From NCBI GenBank assembly GCA_963277665.1, contig OY728147.1, positions 1,258,719,424-1,258,783,423 on the forward strand: a stretch of 64,000 nt of DNA, written 5' to 3'. A program made the position numbers and the translations under genes. A model generated the notes under the pieces. It saw only the letters and a list, made by a program, of their open reading frames with translations, was not told the DNA's origin and searched no databases. Below are positions 61,736 to 64,000 of the stretch, one piece after another. The first letter of the stretch is position 1; each line of letters starts with the position of its first letter. The stretch comes from Viscum album (Eukaryota; Streptophyta; Magnoliopsida; Santalales; Viscaceae).

Positions 61736-62309
61736 CAGACCTGGATGCTACTTAATGGGTTCCTTGAGCCCAGTGGTTCGCAAGGCCTCAATCGCATCTC
61801 TCAAAACACAAGAGGCTGCAGACTAGCGGCGACGACCTAGGGTGTGTCTGCGGTGAAACTATTCCTTCATTACCAAAGTGTAGTGCAGTGCAGGATTATA
61901 AACAGAGTTAAACTGAGGAAGATATATAAGTAGGTATAAGGAATAGTGGAAAACATATATAATAATAACAATAATTGAAATAACAAGAATAACATACAAG
62001 AATACAACAATAGATGATGATATGTCATGTCACTATAAATATGGATAACATGGATACAATAAATCATACATAAAATGTTCCAAAAAGCATTAAAGAAATC
62101 AAAAGACTATCAAAAGAATATTGGGTTATCAGCACCTTCATTTGTGTAATCTACATTGGGTACCAAACGACACCTAGAGAGGGTGTGAGATAAATCTTAG
62201 TGGGCCACCACCAATGGTGTCTATAACATAATCTTGTGTAATGGAAATTTAACATTTTTAAAGAATGCATATATATAGTAAATAATTATAATGTAACAAA
62301 ATTCCCAAG
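61736..62309 (-). other. Possible minus-strand LTR fragment, no gene
   Basis: A GC-richer start (tcccagacctggatgct to about 61850) followed by AT-rich sequence; it could be the LTR belonging to the primer-site remnant. No counterpart in the window confirms it. Confidence 0.3.
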
Positions 62310-62575
62310 TACCTACTTCAAATGGCCCTTCCCATATCATTGATACCGAAGAAGTTGAGTTAGATGTTGATGTTACCTTTGAGAAATATCCAGTACGCAT
62401 CATTGGCTGGAGCATGATGGTTCTTTAATGATAGTTTGTCCCTGTAGTATGAGTTTTATTGCAGCATATCCACATTAAAGAAAAGTCTTGGGAGCATGAG
62501 TTTGACATAGGTTCTTAGTGTCTAGAATTGTTCCCATATAGTGTTTCACCGCCCTTGGTTTTTGAACTCGGGGAC
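62310..62575 (+). pseudogene. Gypsy pol C-terminal scrap
   Basis: EEVELDVDVTFEKYPVRII at about 62348-62404, then, after a frame change, FVPVV, a stop, and VLLQHIHIKEKSWEHE at about 62437-62505. This resembles the integrase C-terminal and chromodomain-like tail of Ty3 elements (compare KVLWRNHKFEEATWELED in the element at 45995). It ends near the phrase tgaactcggggacaagttc, the usual text before the polypurine tract. The rest of gag-pol is missing. Confidence 0.6.
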
Positions 62576-62585
62576 AAGTTCTTTT

Positions 62586-62598
62586 AATGGGGTAATAT
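62586..62598 (+). other. Polypurine tract of second decayed element
   Basis: taatggggtaata directly before TGTAAGAACC. Confidence 0.6.
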
Positions 62599-64000
62599 TG
62601 TAAGAACCTGGTATTTCACTCAGGTATGGATCCTTTAAATTTTTGTATAAATATTTATTTTGGACTTCATATGGAAGCATAATGAGTAAATAATGTTTAT
62701 AGGGGTGTCTGGGGAGATTTCAGAGCCTAAAACCCTTCTTTTTGGGGAAACTATCCGGGTCTCATAGTTAGCGCACGGTTGGCACACAGTTTGCCAAACT
62801 ATGTGGATGGAAATTTTTAGACAGAACTACATCACATGGTTAGCCCAAAACCTTATAGAATAATCATGTTGGTTCCCATTCTTCGTAGGTAATCAGGAAT
62901 GGTTTGCAAAAAGAGTTTCAAACAATGCACATGCTACTTTTTTGGGTAATTTTACAAATTTTCACTTAACGATCTATTGAACCTCCTTCTTCCTCCTAAT
63001 ATGAGTTCTTCTGCGATTAACCTACTTCTCTATCAAATTGGATATTTTGGTAGGCCAAAGATATGGATTCAATGATCTCATTCATCTGAGATCTAGTCAA
63101 TCTTCCATTCGCCACGTTGAATGTGGAACGATATGTACTCAAGTCTATTTGAATATTTATCCTTCTCTCTTCCTATCAACCTAGTGATCAAGGTGGGATT
63201 ATTTTTCATATTTTCATAGAAATACTCCTATTAGATCCAAATAAAGGTCCAATACTATAGTATTAGGGTCTTAAAAGCCTAAGGTGGGTGGTCCATAACT
63301 CATCCATCAAGTTCGTTGATTTGGGGATAGTCATGGGGGGCCACTGATTTAATAGGGTGTCATTTCTTGAATTTATATTCCATGTTTATAATCATTAGAA
63401 CCATATGGATGTGATATTTACAATTATCTAATTAATTTTTGGTGGTTACATCAAAAAATCAATCCATTCCATGTAGGATGTTAATCCATAATTGGGTTTT
63501 TAGTATTTGGCATGTTTGAGCCACCGTTTGGGTGTGACTTTTCTTGACCATTCTAAGGGTATGATTTTCTATATTAAATGGATTGATTTATTTAGTGATT
63601 TTCATAATGTAAGGTACCATGTATTCTAACCACTTGACTTTCCAAAGGTATGTGATTCAATATATAATTAAATGTGAAACAGAAATGGATAAGTATGCTA
63701 AGTATATGACTTGACAAGATTAATTGTAAATGATTAATATGTTGCATGTCTCTATAAACCCTTACCACATTAATATAAGGTAGCGGAATGAACCTTAATT
63801 ATTTAATATTATTTAAATGGAATTAATAAAGGTTGAATGCTACTTGTCCATGTGAAACTAATAAAGGTAAGGATTGAACCAAATGGGATTAATGATTAAT
63901 TAAGACTTGATTAAAATGTTTCATGCTACATGACCTTATATCATTAATGAAATGAAAGGCTTAAACCAAATGAAATATTAATTTACTTCAATATCAAATA
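62599..64000 (+). mobile_element. 3' LTR of second decayed element, runs off the window
   Basis: Begins TGTAAGAACCTGG after a polypurine tract and repeats 59981 to about 61395. The window ends inside it, at the tacttcaatatcaaata phrase shared with 61378-61394. Confidence 0.72.

Overview
The window is intergenic, repeat-rich plant nuclear DNA, probably from a large angiosperm genome. I see no ordinary host gene, tRNA, rRNA or CRISPR array. Nearly every base belongs to transposable elements nested inside one another. All coding traces are element proteins (TNP2, TNP1-like and Ulp1-like proteins of a CACTA transposon; Gag, protease, reverse transcriptase, RNase H and integrase of Ty1/copia and Ty3/gypsy elements). 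All but one small reading frame are broken. I cannot name the species.

Layout, oldest level first. (1) An old, decayed Ty3-type LTR element spans about 1-59951. Its 5' LTR ends at 3316 and is followed by a tRNA-Met primer site and a gag remnant. Its 3' LTR is split into 5066-8147 and 58117-59951. (2) The split is caused by a CACTA (EnSpm) DNA transposon at 8148-58116. It has CACTACCA...TGGTAGTG ends, a 3-bp target duplication (gtg/gtt) and subterminal CTTTATCAG repeats. It carries transposase genes at 13549-20152 and, in its right half, a 179-bp tandem repeat organised as a three-unit (A-B-C) higher-order repeat. (3) Two LTR elements entered the CACTA element. One is a minus-strand copia element at 21163-42626. 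The other is a plus-strand gypsy element at 45995-56341, sitting inside the higher-order repeat. (4) A non-autonomous, gag-only gypsy-type element with 4.7-kb LTRs (21514-32946, minus strand) lies inside one copia LTR, with a 5-bp target duplication (gaagg/taagg). Right of 59981 is another decayed gypsy-type LTR pair with a scrap of pol between the copies.

Two insertion sites can be checked inside the window, because the uninterrupted sequence is present elsewhere: the CACTA site against the outer 5' LTR near 1840-1880, and the gag-only element against the second copia LTR near 40995-41010. The gypsy insertion leaves the A-B-C order of the tandem array in phase on both sides.

The most unusual structures are: the trimeric higher-order repeat inside a CACTA element; hairpin modules with covarying stems plus a 51-bp minisatellite in the transcribed part of the 4.7-kb LTRs; a small open reading frame with its own TATA box in the U3 of the gypsy LTRs; a 343-bp hairpin at 20480-20822; and a gypsy gag-pol frame broken by 15 stop codons but no frameshift over 4.5 kb. 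Coordinates of LTR ends come from reading the repeats by eye and may be off by a few bases.
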